Shown one piece after another: positions 35,003 to 46,298 of a stretch of 64,000 bases of DNA; positions within the stretch are counted from its first letter, which is position 1, and each line of letters starts with the position of its first letter. The DNA comes from Pseudomonas urmiensis. Its GTDB lineage: Bacteria; Pseudomonadota; Gammaproteobacteria; Pseudomonadales; Pseudomonadaceae. Under the pieces are notes generated by a model, which did not search any database, was not told where the DNA came from, and saw nothing but the letters and a program-made list of their open reading frames with translations. The translations under genes were made by a program, and so were the position numbers. Location of the stretch: assembly GCF_014268815.2 (NCBI RefSeq), contig NZ_JABWRE020000001.1:3105001-3169000 (forward strand). Reading direction: 5' to 3'.

Positions 35003-35662
35003 TCAGGTCGGGCAGGTCTTCTTGCCACCATCGAGGCCCTGGCGCACATTGCGGCTAAGCAGGCTGGCTTCGCCGTCGTACCAGGTCAGGGTGAGCACAT
35101 ACAGGGTGTCGAAATCGTCATTGTTCCAGTCCTGGGTGATCACCCGCTCATCACCCAGGGCTTTGCCGGCCACGGCGTTGATCAGGTCCGGCAAGTAGCC
35201 GTGCGACCAGGCGGTGTAGACCGTGGCGTTGCGATACTTGTCGCTCAACAACTCGTCGGCCAGTTCGTCGTAATCATTGGCGCCGAAGTCGATATTGACC
35301 GGCAGGCCCAGGCGGATAGCGCTGGGGGTGATGGTCATCAAGGGGCGAATGTAGCTGTAGCGCAAGTCCTGGCTGCCCTCCTCGACATGCCGGGAAGGAT
35401 TGGCGGCGAACACGTAGTCGGCATCGCCGAAACGCTCGGGCAGCAAGGTGGCCAGGTCCAGGGCGCGATTGAGTCCCTGGCAGTTCAACTGACCCAGGCC
35501 CTCGCCGGGCTTTTCGGCGTGACGCAGGAACACCAGGGTCTGCGTGCCATCGGCGGGCTGGTCGTGACTTTCCACCACATCCAGGCTCAAGGGTACGAGA
35601 ATCGCGGCAAGCGCCGCGGCGAGAAACAGATGACGGCGTCGCATAAACTGCGGCAACTTCAT
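35003..35662 (-). CDS. membrane-anchored histidine phosphatase family protein
   Basis: 219 residues. A basic N-terminus and one hydrophobic segment (HLFLAAALAAILVPLSLDVV) form a signal anchor, placing the rest in the periplasm. The phosphatase motif is FLRHAEKPGEG (normally RHG, here RHA), followed by CQGLNRALDLA; a second histidine (AWSHGYLPDLI) fits the C-terminal catalytic position. The substrate is unknown. The start is the ATG at 35662; a later ATG at 35644 is also possible. Confidence 0.75.
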   Translation of the reverse strand: MKLPQFMRRRHLFLAAALAAILVPLSLDVVESHDQPADGTQTLVFLRHAEKPGEGLGQLNCQGLNRALDLATLLPERFGDADYVFAANPSRHVEEGSQDLRYSYIRPLMTITPSAIRLGLPVNIDFGANDYDELADELLSDKYRNATVYTAWSHGYLPDLINAVAGKALGDERVITQDWNNDDFDTLYVLTLTWYDGEASLLSRNVRQGLDGGKKTCPT

Positions 35663-35842
35663 GGCGATGGACTCATCCGGCAAAAAAAGGGAGGCGTCCG
35701 TGCCTGCATTCCATGCTCGTCGCCCGGGATGGGTTGCACACCAACTCCCAGACGAGGCCCATCCTTGACCACCTTGCGTGAGCAAAATTCACTTTAGGCG
35801 GGTAACTTTGCCAAATGAAGTCATTCCCGGGAAACGTTGGTG

Positions 35843-36181
35843 TCAGTCGTCGCGGGTCAGGACTTCGAGCAGTTCGATCTCGAACGTGAGGTCTGAGTTG
35901 GCCGGGATGGCGCCGACCGTGCGCTCGCCATAACCCAGGTGCGCCGGCACCTGCAGCTTGCGCTTGCCGCCCACACGCATGCCCATCAGGCCCTGGTCCC
36001 AGCCCTTGATGACGCGACCGGTGCCGATCACGCACTGGAACGGCTTGCCACGCGACCAGGACGAGTCGAACTCGCTGCCGTCAGCCAGCCAGCCGGTGTA
36101 TTGGGTGGTGATCAGGGCACCTTTGACCACGGTCTTGCCGTCGCCGGGCTCAAGGTCAATGATCTGCAATGGGTCGCTCAT
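35843..36181 (-). CDS. FKBP-type peptidyl-prolyl isomerase
   Basis: 112 residues, a single FKBP domain without a signal peptide, so cytoplasmic. The core motifs are present: YTGWLADGSEFDSSWSRGKP, GRVIKGWDQGLMGMRVGGKR, and VPAHLGYGERTVGAIPANSD. It speeds prolyl bond isomerisation in protein folding. The gene starts 39 bp downstream of the end of the EamA gene on the same strand, so the two may be co-transcribed. Confidence 0.93.
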   Translation of the reverse strand: MSDPLQIIDLEPGDGKTVVKGALITTQYTGWLADGSEFDSSWSRGKPFQCVIGTGRVIKGWDQGLMGMRVGGKRKLQVPAHLGYGERTVGAIPANSDLTFEIELLEVLTRDD

Positions 36182-36219
36182 GGCGTTCTCTCTTAGGGCA
36201 AACGTAAGGCGCCGTTTTC

Positions 36220-37233
36220 TCAGGAATGCACCGGTTTGGCAAGCTCAGGCGGCGCCTCGTGCTGGCGCATCGACCACAGCACGCCGCCAATCACCAGCAC
36301 GATCGCCGCCGCTTCCAGCACGCTCGGCCCCGCTTGGCGCCAAAGGAAGGCGTAGAGCAGCGCGAACAAGGTCTCGAACACGATCAACTGGCCACTCAAG
36401 GTCAACGGCAAGCGCTTGGACGCTGCATTCCACAGCGCCATGGCCAGCCATGAGCCAAGCAGGGCACAGCCCAGGCTACAGGCCCAGAACAACCACCAGC
36501 GCGCCATCGGCGCCTCGACGTGCAACTGCTGCGGCTGCCAGATGGCCAAGGCCGCGACCATCACCACGCTGGCCAAACCGGTCATCACCCCGCACAGCAC
36601 CGACCATTGATGACTGTCGAAGTGGCCGCACTGCTTGAGGTAGCGACTGTTCTGCCCGGCGTACCAGGTCCAGCAAGCAAGGGCCACCAAGGCATACAGC
36701 AGGCCCATGAGCTTGTCGGCCAACGCCCCCGGGGCGAAAGCGAAGGTCTGCAGGTTGATGCACAGCATGCCCGCGAGGATCAACGCCAGCGGACCGGCCA
36801 GGCGCCTGAGCGGTACTGCGCCGCTGTCGTTACGGCCATACAAGGTAATGGTCAGCGGCAGTACGCCGACGATCAACGACGCCGGCGCCACGCCCAGGCG
36901 CTGGATGGCCGCCACCAGGCAAACGAAGTACACCAGGTTGCCGATCACCGCCAGGCGCAGCAGCATCCACCCATCGACCAGGGTCAGCTGCCGCAGCTGA
37001 CGCGCCATCGGCAGCGCCAGCAACAGCGAGATCACCCCCACCATCAGGTAGCGCACACTGCTGAGCAGCATCGGATTGAATTCGGGCAACAGCTCAGGAA
37101 CCATCAGCACCATGCCCCACAACGCCCCGGCCATGCCGGCATACATCACACCGCGTTTCACCTGTCTGCTCCCCTTTGAAGATGCGCGCAGGCTACCTGC
37201 CGAGTCGCTGTGCGGCAAAAGATCATTGCTCAT
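36220..37233 (-). CDS. EamA family (DMT) transporter
   Basis: 337 residues with ten hydrophobic helices in two EamA repeats, starting GVMYAGMAGALWGMVLMVPE and then GLLYALVALACWTWYAGQNS in the second half. A 25-residue polar N-terminal extension precedes helix 1, so an internal start is possible. It is divergent from a LysR regulator whose start is 61 bp away. A regulator-exporter pair is the natural reading; the substrate is unknown. Confidence 0.85.
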   Translation of the reverse strand: MSNDLLPHSDSAGSLRASSKGSRQVKRGVMYAGMAGALWGMVLMVPELLPEFNPMLLSSVRYLMVGVISLLLALPMARQLRQLTLVDGWMLLRLAVIGNLVYFVCLVAAIQRLGVAPASLIVGVLPLTITLYGRNDSGAVPLRRLAGPLALILAGMLCINLQTFAFAPGALADKLMGLLYALVALACWTWYAGQNSRYLKQCGHFDSHQWSVLCGVMTGLASVVMVAALAIWQPQQLHVEAPMARWWLFWACSLGCALLGSWLAMALWNAASKRLPLTLSGQLIVFETLFALLYAFLWRQAGPSVLEAAAIVLVIGGVLWSMRQHEAPPELAKPVHS

Positions 37234-37294
37234 GCAGCCATTCCGTAGCGGAATAGCTAAGATGGGCGAACAACTACAATGATCCGGATCGCCA

Positions 37295-38188
37295 ATGAGC
37301 CGCTACAGCCGTCACCTGCCGCCTCTCGACACCCTGATTGCCTTTGAGGCGGTGGCCCGTACCGGCAGTTTCACCCGCGCGGCGGGCGAGCTGTATCTGA
37401 CCCAGAGCGCGGTGAGCAAGCAGATCCGCCTGCTCGAAGACGAGCTGGGCACGCAACTGTTCGAACGCCGCGCCCGCGGCATTAGCTTGACCAGCGCTGG
37501 CGAGCACTTTCATGGCTTTGTCGAGCCGATGCTGGATAAGCTTCTGGCTCACGTCCAGCGGCTCAAGAGCGGCCATGGCGATCGCCATGTCAGCGTCATC
37601 TGCACCCATGCGGTAGCCCAGTACTGGCTGTTTCCGCGTTTGTTGCGCTTCAACGAACAGCATCCTGAGCTGACCGTGAACATTCATGCCAGCAACGACA
37701 TCAACGAAAGCCTGATCGCCGATTACGACTTCGGCATTCTCTACGGGCATGGCCAATGGCGTTCGCTGCAGGCGCGCAAGCTGTTCGACGAGGTGGTCTA
37801 CCCGATTGCCAGCAGCGGCTGGGACCTAAGCCAGGTCGAGAGGCTGGAGCAGTTGCAGGCCCTGACTTTGATCCAGCTCGACGCCTCGGCCTGGAACTGC
37901 CTGGACTGGCATGACTGGTTCGGTCATTTCGGCGTGCGTTACCAAGCCCCGGCCGATGCGCTGACCTTCAACCAGGTGAATCTGGTGTTCGATGCGGTGA
38001 TGCAGGGCATGGGGGTCGGTTTGGGCTGGGAGTCGATGGCCCGGGATCGGATCAACAGCGGCTTGATCCAACCGGTATCGACTTTCGAGGTACGTACCGG
38101 CCAGGCCGACTACCTGGTGCATGACCGCCAGACCTTGCCCTCACCGGCCGCCCAGGTGTTTGCCGAATGGTTGTTGCGCCAAGTGTGA
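37295..38188 (+). CDS. LysR-family regulator, GcvA-like
   Basis: 297 residues. The N-terminal helix-turn-helix is LIAFEAVARTGSFTRAAGEL, with LTQSAVSKQIRLLEDELGTQ as the recognition part, in the style of GcvA-type LysR proteins (opening PPLDTLIAFEA). The C-terminal periplasmic-binding-protein-like domain is complete. It is probably the regulator of the divergent EamA gene, with the operator in the 61-bp gap. Its stop is 1 bp away from that of the convergent GFA gene. Confidence 0.9.
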   Translation: MSRYSRHLPPLDTLIAFEAVARTGSFTRAAGELYLTQSAVSKQIRLLEDELGTQLFERRARGISLTSAGEHFHGFVEPMLDKLLAHVQRLKSGHGDRHVSVICTHAVAQYWLFPRLLRFNEQHPELTVNIHASNDINESLIADYDFGILYGHGQWRSLQARKLFDEVVYPIASSGWDLSQVERLEQLQALTLIQLDASAWNCLDWHDWFGHFGVRYQAPADALTFNQVNLVFDAVMQGMGVGLGWESMARDRINSGLIQPVSTFEVRTGQADYLVHDRQTLPSPAAQVFAEWLLRQV

Positions 38189-38189
38189 G

Positions 38190-38597
38190 CTAGCTCAGCT
38201 CATCGAAGGCTTGCTGGCCGGTCAGCTCCCGGGTCTGGTTTTTGAAGCAGTACCAGGCGGGTTTCTGTTCGACGAATATCTGTAGATCGAAGTCCCAGGC
38301 TTCCTCGCCATCGAGCAGGCCGACGGGGATGGCGTAGAAGTCGTTGGCCTTGAGCCGGTAGTACAAGTGGGTGCCGCATTTGCCGCAGAAACCGCGTTGG
38401 GCCCAGTCGGAGGAATCGTAGACGCTTGGCGCGCGGCCTTCGATCAGCGGGGGGCTGCTGCAGTGTACGACCAGCAGTGGGCCGCCGGTCCATTTGCGGC
38501 ACATGCTGCAGTGACAGGCGCTGATTTGGGTGTTGTCGATGGTCGCGCTCAGGTGGGTTTCGCCGCAGAGGCAGGTGCCGGTTTTTTTCAGGGGCAT
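38190..38597 (-). CDS. GFA (glutathione-dependent formaldehyde-activating-like) zinc protein
   Basis: 135 residues of the Gfa/CENP-V fold. Zinc ligands are visible as CLCGET, the triad CHCSMC in SACHCSMCRKWTGGP, and the pair FCGKCGTHLYYR. The enzymatic role of most of these proteins is unknown. A point of interest is its upstream region: the 70 bp in front of the ATG (from 38611) have been duplicated downstream together with a repeat arm (see 40302). Confidence 0.87.
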   Translation of the reverse strand: MPLKKTGTCLCGETHLSATIDNTQISACHCSMCRKWTGGPLLVVHCSSPPLIEGRAPSVYDSSDWAQRGFCGKCGTHLYYRLKANDFYAIPVGLLDGEEAWDFDLQIFVEQKPAWYCFKNQTRELTGQQAFDELS

Positions 38598-38610
38598 GGC
38601 GGGGGTCCTC

Positions 38611-38893
38611 GGGGGTGGGCGGGAGCTTGGGAGTATAGACAGTGGGCTTTTTTGGACGTGGGCTTATCCATTTGATGTGGCGATGCCACTGGCCCCTTCC
38701 GCCCTTACGACGGCTTACTTTTCTCTTGGGAAAAGTAAGCAAAACCGCTCGCTCCTACATACGGCCCTGCGCTGCGCTACGGGTCCCTTCGCGCCAGCGC
38801 CTTCCGGGCCCACGCGGCCTACGATTTGCTACGCAAATCTACATCTCGCGCCTTCGGCTACGCCGAAGGGTGCTGCGCACCTGGCCCTCCAGA
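38611..38893. repeat. first copy of a tandemly duplicated repeat arm, IS-proximal part
   Basis: From GGGGGTGGGCGGGAGCTTGG at 38611 the sequence repeats at 40302 with few changes. Inside it, the left arm of the long inverted-repeat element starts at TATCCATT (38665). It is interrupted at 38894 by the IS3 element and resumes at 40148-40301. Without the insertion the unit is about 437 bp, against 436 bp for the second copy. Confidence 0.8.
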
Positions 38894-38930
38894 TGAACTG
38901 GTCAACTTATTTTGGACACCAGTTAAGGTT

Positions 38931-40075
<1,145 letters not shown>

Positions 40076-40147
40076 TGATTTTGCCTCCAATTGGGCGCCA
40101 TCATAGCGCCCGTAGAAGGTGTCCAAAATCATTAGGCCAGATCAAGA

Positions 40148-40301
40148 CGCCTCTGCTCAGCCTCCTGAAGTCGCGAATCTGCGGCGCCTGGAATTGCGCG
40201 CACGAAGATCAAGAGCAGCGAATCGCTACGCTCTCGCAGAAGCCAAGGCCAAGGCCAAGGTTTGAATTTTTCTTTTGTGTTGTTTGTTCCGGCCTCTTCG
40301 C
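40148..40301. repeat. first copy of the duplicated arm, resumed after the IS
   Basis: Starting right after the second AGA, CGCCTCTGCTCAGCCTCCTG continues the arm to the start of its REP (CTTCGCGGGG at about 40301), then jumps directly to the duplicated GFA-upstream text. The junction falls in a run of Gs shared by both partners. Confidence 0.8.
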
Positions 40302-40737
40302 GGGGGTAGGCGGGAGCTTGGGAGTATAGACATTGGGCTTTTTTGGACGTGGGCTTATCCATTTGATGGGGCAATGCCACTGGCCCCTTCCGCCTTTACG
40401 GCGGCTTACTTTTCTCTTGGGAAAAGTAAGCAAAACCGCTCGCTCCTACATACGGCCCCTGCGCTGCGCTCCGGGGTCCCTTCGCGCCGGCGCCTTCCGG
40501 GCCCGCGCGGCCTACGATTTGCTGCGCAAATCTACATCTCGCGCCTTCGGCTACGCCGAAGGGTGCTGCGCACCTGGCCCTCCAGGCACCTCTGCTCAGC
40601 CTCCTGAAGTCGCGAATCTGCGTCGCCTGGAATTGCGCGCACGAAGATCAAGAGCAGCGAATCGCTACGCTCTCGCAGAAGCCACAGCCAAGGTTTGAAT
40701 TTTTCTTTTGTGTTGTTTGTTCCGGCCTCTTCGCGGG
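40302..40737. repeat. second copy of the duplicated GFA-upstream/arm unit
   Basis: 436-bp direct repeat of 38611-38893 plus 40148-40301, differing by scattered substitutions (for example GTAGGC for GTGGGC). It continues into the rest of the complete element B. Confidence 0.8.
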
Positions 40738-41141
40738 CAAGCCCGCTCCTACAGATACCACGCAGCTCTTGGTTAACGGTGACCCGTGGGAGCGGGCTTG
40801 CCCCGCGATGACGTCCAACTATCCACCACACCTGCCACTATCGCCAGATAACGCCAGCCCAGGCGCCGCTACTAACTTCGCGACTTCAGGAGGCCGAGCG
40901 TAGGTGTCTGTAGGGCCAGGTGCGTCAGCACCCTTCGGCGTAGCCGAAGGCGCGAGATGTAGATTTGCGCAGCAAATCGTAGGCCGCGCGGGCCCGGAAG
41001 GCACCGAAGCGAGGGGACCCGAAGCGCAGCGTAGGGCCGGATGGTGGAGCGCAGACCTTTTGGTTACTTTTGGGGCGTTTGCCAAAAGTGACCCGCCGTA
41101 AGGGCGGAAGGGTGCCGAAATGTCACCATCGTGAATGGATA
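40356..41141. repeat. 786-bp long inverted-repeat element with central REP pair (copy B)
   Basis: Bounded by TATCCATT (40356-40363) and AATGGATA (41134-41141), as in copy A. The left arm is about 40381-40616, the REP pair 40722-40811 and the right arm about 40876-41115. Similarity to copy A covers the whole length, including the unpaired interior (region AAGATCAAGAGCAGCGAATC and TTCTTTTGTGTTGTTTGTT). No credible gene lies within. Together with the IS and the duplicated half copy it fills the 2.6 kb between the GFA and GGDEF genes. Confidence 0.85.
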
Positions 41142-41201
41142 ATCACACAAAACACATGGAATCAGACAAATCAGGAAATCAGGAAATCAGCCACTAACCC
41201 C

Positions 41202-43595
41202 TCAAAGCAACACCACCTCAACCCGATCCCGACCCGCCTGCTTAGCCGCATAAACCCCAGCATCCGCCCGCAACAACAAAGCATCAGCCCCCTCCCCCGA
41301 CCGCCACCCGGCCACCCCAAAACTCGCAGTAACCCGCCCCACCCCCTCAATCGCCAAACTCCGCACCCCCTGCCACAACTCCAACGCCAACCACCGCGCC
41401 TGCTCAGCATCACTCCCCGGACACAGCACCATGAACTCCTCCCCACCCAACCTGCAAAACACATCGCTACGGCGCAACCGCTGGCCAATGTGCTGGCACA
41501 GGCTACGCAACACATGGTCACCCACCGCATGCCCATACTCATCGTTGATGCGCTTGAAATGGTCGATATCGAGCATGATCACCGCCAGCTCCAGACCCTC
41601 ACGCTGGGCCCGTTCCAGCTCGCTCTTGAGCCGCTCCTGGAAGTAGCGACGATTATGAATACCGGTCAGCACATCAGTGATCGACAGCGCTCGCAGCTCT
41701 TCCTCAACCCGCTTGGTATCAGACACATCCGTCAGATAGCCATGCCACAAGGTGCAGCCGTTATCGCCAATCTCCGGCGTCGCCTCGCCCCTCACCCAGC
41801 GCAGCCCGGCCCGCGGCAGAACCACGTGATACTCCTCCCGCCACGGCGACAGATGCTCGGCCGAGTAACGCACCGAACGCCGTACCCGCTCCAGATCGTC
41901 CGGATGAATGCGCTCGAATACCACCGTCGCATCCTCGCCCAACAACTGCAGGTCGACCTCGTAGATGTCGTACAAACCCTGGCTGGCATAGGGAAAGCAC
42001 GAATGCCCGTCGGCATCCAGGCGGTACTGGTAGATACCTCCCGGCACCTCGGCGCTGAGCTTTTCCAGCAGCCGATCACGCGCAGCGAGCGCCTCATGCA
42101 CCCGACGCCGCTCGGTCACGTCGATACAAATCGCCAGATAGCCCACCCACAAGCCCTGCTCGTCGAGCACCGCAGTCACCAGCATATTGGCCAACAAGTG
42201 GCTGCCGTCCTTGCGCACCAAAGTCCACTCGCCGGGCTCTGCGCCGGCCTTTTGCACGGTTTCGGCGAACATTGCCTGGCCGCCGGCGATCTCCCGCCCG
42301 TAACGCACGGTCAAGGCATGCGCTCGCTGGCCGAGTTCTTCAGCTTCGACCAAGTCGGCAAGGTTCAGCTGTCCAACCGCCTCACCGGCCGAGTAGCCCA
42401 GCATGCGTTCGGCGCCGGCATTGAAGGTGCCGACCACACCCTTGAGGCTGGTAGCAATGATTGCCACCTGGGTCGCTGCATCGAGCACACTGCGTAACTG
42501 GTTGTGGGTGCCGCGCAGGGATTGTTCACTGATGCGCAATTGCGCCGTGCGCTGTTCGACCAGCCGCAAGGCGCGCTGACGTTGGCTGAACAGGCTGTAC
42601 AGCAAGGCGCTGAGCAACACGCTCAGCAGACCTCCGAGCAATGCCACGGTGTGCACCGCCGAAGAACGGTTGGCCTGCAAAAAAGCCTGGCTGGGCCGGA
42701 TCGACAGCTGGTAGTGATGATCGGCCAAATGCAGCAAGTGGTTGCTGGCCATCGGGATCTGCGCGACCGGATTCTGCGAGTCGTACAGCGCTTCCTGGCC
42801 ATTGCTCCCGGAGGTGTCGAGTATGCGCACCACCAGGTTATCGTCGGCCGGCGGCGGCAGGCCCTCGGCGATCAGCTGGCGCATGCTCAGCAGCGCCATG
42901 ACATAGCCGCTGGGCGCATTGTCTGGCCCGCGCTCGGCGAAGACTGGCGCCACCATCAGCAGGCCACGGGCATACACCGGCTCGACATTGATCATGTCCA
43001 ACGGGGCCGACACCGCCATGCTCCCCGGCGCCGACGCTCGCGCCAATGTGGCTTCACGCAGCGGCTGGCCGAGCAGATCCAGGCCATAGGGTTGCCACTG
43101 CAACGTCGCCGCCTGGGTATAGAGCACGGGATAAAAACGCTCGCGCGCCGCTGCTGGCTGCAACACGCCTTGCGCGTCCTGATCGCGGATGTGATAAGGC
43201 TGGCCGAGCCAGGCACTGGCCTGACGCTCGAAGCTTTCTCGCTGCCCGACTTCTACCCTGGGTGCCCAGGAATAGGCCTGGGTGCGATGCAACAGCGGTT
43301 TGACGTAGCCATCGAACTCACGCGGGGTGATTTCGCTTGAGTAGCTGAAGAATCGGCGCAGCCCATCCAGGCGCTGCTCCTGATCATCGAAGCGTTCGGC
43401 GATGCGGCTGTAGCGCTCATTGGCCAGCAGCTCGAAGCGCTGGCGCAACTGCTGCTTGTAGAAGGTCTGTGCGGCAATGGCCAGGGCGGCCGTGAGCAGG
43501 CCGCCAGCCACCAGGGCCACCAGGGCGACCGCCCAAGCGGACAGCGCCTGGCTGAACAGGCCGAACACCTTCGCACGCACGCCACACTTGGACAT
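41202..43595 (-). CDS. membrane diguanylate cyclase with CHASE, PAS and GGDEF domains
   Basis: 797 residues. Transmembrane helices at about 18-42 and 325-348 enclose a periplasmic CHASE sensor (region RRFFSYSSEITPREFDGYVK). Two PAS domains follow (one around residues 380-500, ending GYLAICIDVTERR; one ending WHGYLTDVSDTKR), then a GGDEF domain with the active-site GGEEF at 717-721. The inhibitory site RRSD lies five residues before it. No EAL domain is present. It should make cyclic di-GMP in response to an external signal. It is convergent with nothing; the repeat region lies just downstream. Confidence 0.92.
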   Translation of the reverse strand: MSKCGVRAKVFGLFSQALSAWAVALVALVAGGLLTAALAIAAQTFYKQQLRQRFELLANERYSRIAERFDDQEQRLDGLRRFFSYSSEITPREFDGYVKPLLHRTQAYSWAPRVEVGQRESFERQASAWLGQPYHIRDQDAQGVLQPAAARERFYPVLYTQAATLQWQPYGLDLLGQPLREATLARASAPGSMAVSAPLDMINVEPVYARGLLMVAPVFAERGPDNAPSGYVMALLSMRQLIAEGLPPPADDNLVVRILDTSGSNGQEALYDSQNPVAQIPMASNHLLHLADHHYQLSIRPSQAFLQANRSSAVHTVALLGGLLSVLLSALLYSLFSQRQRALRLVEQRTAQLRISEQSLRGTHNQLRSVLDAATQVAIIATSLKGVVGTFNAGAERMLGYSAGEAVGQLNLADLVEAEELGQRAHALTVRYGREIAGGQAMFAETVQKAGAEPGEWTLVRKDGSHLLANMLVTAVLDEQGLWVGYLAICIDVTERRRVHEALAARDRLLEKLSAEVPGGIYQYRLDADGHSCFPYASQGLYDIYEVDLQLLGEDATVVFERIHPDDLERVRRSVRYSAEHLSPWREEYHVVLPRAGLRWVRGEATPEIGDNGCTLWHGYLTDVSDTKRVEEELRALSITDVLTGIHNRRYFQERLKSELERAQREGLELAVIMLDIDHFKRINDEYGHAVGDHVLRSLCQHIGQRLRRSDVFCRLGGEEFMVLCPGSDAEQARWLALELWQGVRSLAIEGVGRVTASFGVAGWRSGEGADALLLRADAGVYAAKQAGRDRVEVVLL

Positions 43596-43687
43596 AGAGC
43601 ATTCTCGTCACGTCAGCGTCCTGCGAATTGTCCGGCCCTAGCTATTTATAGCCATTGGCCACTAGCGACGCAATGTACCTCGTCGCC

Positions 43688-45880
43688 TCAACGCAGTTGC
43701 AAACGCCATGCCCGGTGAATCTTGCTGTTACGCGCAAAGTCCGGGTCGACGGTCTGGGCGCTGATCTCCTCCACGGCGTAGCGTGCGCTCAGGCTCTCGT
43801 CGAGCTGGAACTTGCGGAAGTTGTTGGAGAAGTACAGCACGCCACCCGGCGCCAAACGGGCCAGGGCCAGGTCGAGCAACTGCACGTGGTCCCGCTGCAC
43901 ATCGAACACGCCTTCCATACGCTTGGAGTTGGAGAAGGTGGGTGGGTCGATGAAGATCAGGTCGTAGCTCTCGCGGCAGTTCTCCAGCCAGGCCATTACA
44001 TCGCCCTGCTCCAGGCGATGGCGATCGGAATAGCCATTGAGCGACAGGTTGCGCCGCGCCCAGTCCAGGTAGGTCTTGGACAGGTCGACGCTGGTGGTGT
44101 CGCGCGCGCCGCCTTTGGCGGCATGCACAGTGGCAGTGGCGGTGTAGCAGAACAGGTTGAGGAAGCGCTTGCCGGCAGCCTCGCGCTGGATGCGCATGCG
44201 CATCGGGCGATGGTCGAGGAACAGCCCGGTGTCCAGGTAGTCGGTGAGGTTGACCAGCAGCTTGACGCCACCTTCCTTGACTTCTTGGAAGCGCCCTTCG
44301 GTAGCCTGACGCTCATACTGGCGGGTGCCACTCTGGCGCTCGCGACGCTTGAGCACCACACGCTGCGGATCGATGCCCAGCGCCTGGGGAATGGCCGCCA
44401 GGGCATCGAGCAGACGGCCTTGAGCCTTGTCCGGGTCGATCGAGCGCGGTGCGGCGTATTCCTGCACGTGCACCCAATCCTGATAGAGATCGACCGCCAG
44501 GGCGTACTCGGGCATGTCGGCGTCATACAGGCGGTAGCAATCGACCTGCTCGCGGCGGGCCCACTTGCCCAGTTGCTTGAGGTTTTTCTGCAAGCGGTTG
44601 GCGAACATCTGCGCGCCTTCGGACAACCGCGCCGGTTCACTGGCCACCGCCAGCGGACGTGGGCTGTCGACTTCTTGCGACTCGGACGAGCGACGCTCGC
44701 CAGTGACGAACTGATCTGGTTGAACCTTGAACAGCAGCAGTTTGCACGGCAACGCGCCGTTCCAGAAGGCGTATTGCTTGTGGCTGCGGATCCCCATGCG
44801 CTTGCCCAGCTCAGGCGCACCGGTGAACACCGCAGCTTCCCAACCCAGGCAGGCCTGGCGCAGGCGTTCGCCAAGGTTCTGGTAGAGGTAGAGCAAGCTG
44901 GCTTCGTCACCCAGGCGCTCGCCATAAGGCGGGTTGCTGATGACCAGGCCTTTTTGATTCTGGTCAGGACGCGGCTCGAAGCTGCCGACTTCACCCTGGT
45001 AGATCTTCACCCAGTCCGCCAGGCCGGCACGCTCGACGTTGTTGCGCCCCGGCTGGATCAGCCGTGGATCGGCCTCATAACCGCGAATCCACAGCGCTGG
45101 CTTGGCCAAGCCAGCCTCGGCGCGGGCTGCCGCCTCGTCGTGCACCTTGCGCCACAGCGCCGGCACGTGACCGAGCCAGGCGCTGAAACCCCAACGCTCG
45201 CGCTTGAGGTTGGGGGCGATGTCGGCGGCGATCATCGCCGCTTCGACCAGGAACGTGCCCACGCCGCACATCGGGTCGGCCAGGGCGCCGCCTTCGGCGG
45301 CAATTCGCGGCCAGCCGGCGCGGATCAGCACGGCCGCCGCGAGGTTTTCTTTCAGCGGCGCGGCGCCTTGCTGCAGGCGGTAGCCACGCTGGTGCAAGCT
45401 GTGCCCGGAGAGGTCGAGCGAGAGAATCGCCTCGCCACGGTCCAGGCGCAGATGTACGCGCAAGTCCGGGTTGAGCTTGTCCACCGAAGGACGCAGCCCT
45501 TCACGGTTACGCAGCTTGTCGACAATCGCGTCCTTGACCTTCAAGGCGCCGAAGTGAGTGTTGTCGATCCCCGAACCATGCCCGCTGAACTCCACGGCCA
45601 GGGTGCCATCGGCGGTCAGGTGATCCTGCCAGTCGACGGCGTTGACGCCGTCGTACAGGTCATCGGCGTTCTTCATCGAGAAGCGCTTGAGGACCAGCAG
45701 CACGCGGTTGCCCAGGCGCGACCAAAGGCACAGGCGGTAGGCGGTTTCCATGTCGGCCTCGCCACGAATCGCCGAGGTGTGCTCACGCACCTCCTCCAGA
45801 CCAAGGCCACGGGCCTCTTCGGCAAGCAGGCCTTCCAGGCCCTTGGGGCAGGTGAGATAAAGTTCGAAACGGTCCGACAT
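43688..45880 (-). CDS. rlmL: 23S rRNA (guanine-2445-N2 / guanine-2069-N7) methyltransferase
   Basis: 730 residues, the fused RlmKL form. An N-terminal THUMP domain (about 45-155) is followed by the RlmL methyltransferase with ADPMCGVGTFLVEAAMIAAD and ISNPPYGERLG, and the RlmK methyltransferase with FLNLFCYTATATVHAAKGGA and LIFIDPPTFSNSKRM. It modifies two guanines in the large subunit RNA during assembly. The ATG at 45880 gives the standard start MSDRFELYLTCPKGLEGLL. It is divergent from rmf; a 546-bp gene-free interval separates the starts. Confidence 0.96.
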   Translation of the reverse strand: MSDRFELYLTCPKGLEGLLAEEARGLGLEEVREHTSAIRGEADMETAYRLCLWSRLGNRVLLVLKRFSMKNADDLYDGVNAVDWQDHLTADGTLAVEFSGHGSGIDNTHFGALKVKDAIVDKLRNREGLRPSVDKLNPDLRVHLRLDRGEAILSLDLSGHSLHQRGYRLQQGAAPLKENLAAAVLIRAGWPRIAAEGGALADPMCGVGTFLVEAAMIAADIAPNLKRERWGFSAWLGHVPALWRKVHDEAAARAEAGLAKPALWIRGYEADPRLIQPGRNNVERAGLADWVKIYQGEVGSFEPRPDQNQKGLVISNPPYGERLGDEASLLYLYQNLGERLRQACLGWEAAVFTGAPELGKRMGIRSHKQYAFWNGALPCKLLLFKVQPDQFVTGERRSSESQEVDSPRPLAVASEPARLSEGAQMFANRLQKNLKQLGKWARREQVDCYRLYDADMPEYALAVDLYQDWVHVQEYAAPRSIDPDKAQGRLLDALAAIPQALGIDPQRVVLKRRERQSGTRQYERQATEGRFQEVKEGGVKLLVNLTDYLDTGLFLDHRPMRMRIQREAAGKRFLNLFCYTATATVHAAKGGARDTTSVDLSKTYLDWARRNLSLNGYSDRHRLEQGDVMAWLENCRESYDLIFIDPPTFSNSKRMEGVFDVQRDHVQLLDLALARLAPGGVLYFSNNFRKFQLDESLSARYAVEEISAQTVDPDFARNSKIHRAWRLQLR

Positions 45881-46298
45881 GAGTAATCCAGAGCCTTTGG
45901 CTATTTAAGTGACGGGTCGACGCATCGTCCCGCCGATGTTTACCCGAGCGCCCTTTTCACAGGCGCTCGGGTGGCGCTGCGTGCAGAGCAAGCGCCAGGC
46001 CACCCGACAGTTAAGCACTCACCTGGGTGAAAACGCTTTGATCGTCGGGCAGTGTGAAAATTTCGTGGGTTCGCGGGGAAGGCGTGACCCTTCGTCGCAT
46101 TACCAATTATTTCAGTCATGTGCCGGAAACAATGGCCAAATGACTGCAACCGCCACTAAACCCTGATCATAGCGGGCTAAAGCCTAAACAGGGTTGAGTC
46201 GCATTTATTTACTTATCCTTTCATCGGCAGAAAGGTTACGTCCTTATGACAAATCGATCATTCACACTGTGACTCGCATTCGTTAGAACTGAACTCAG

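Noticed and set aside
41142..41201. Short direct repeats (ATCAGGAAATCAGGAAATCAG) before the GGDEF gene end
   Set aside because: Only two to three short units in the 3' flank; no features suggest more than simple sequence.
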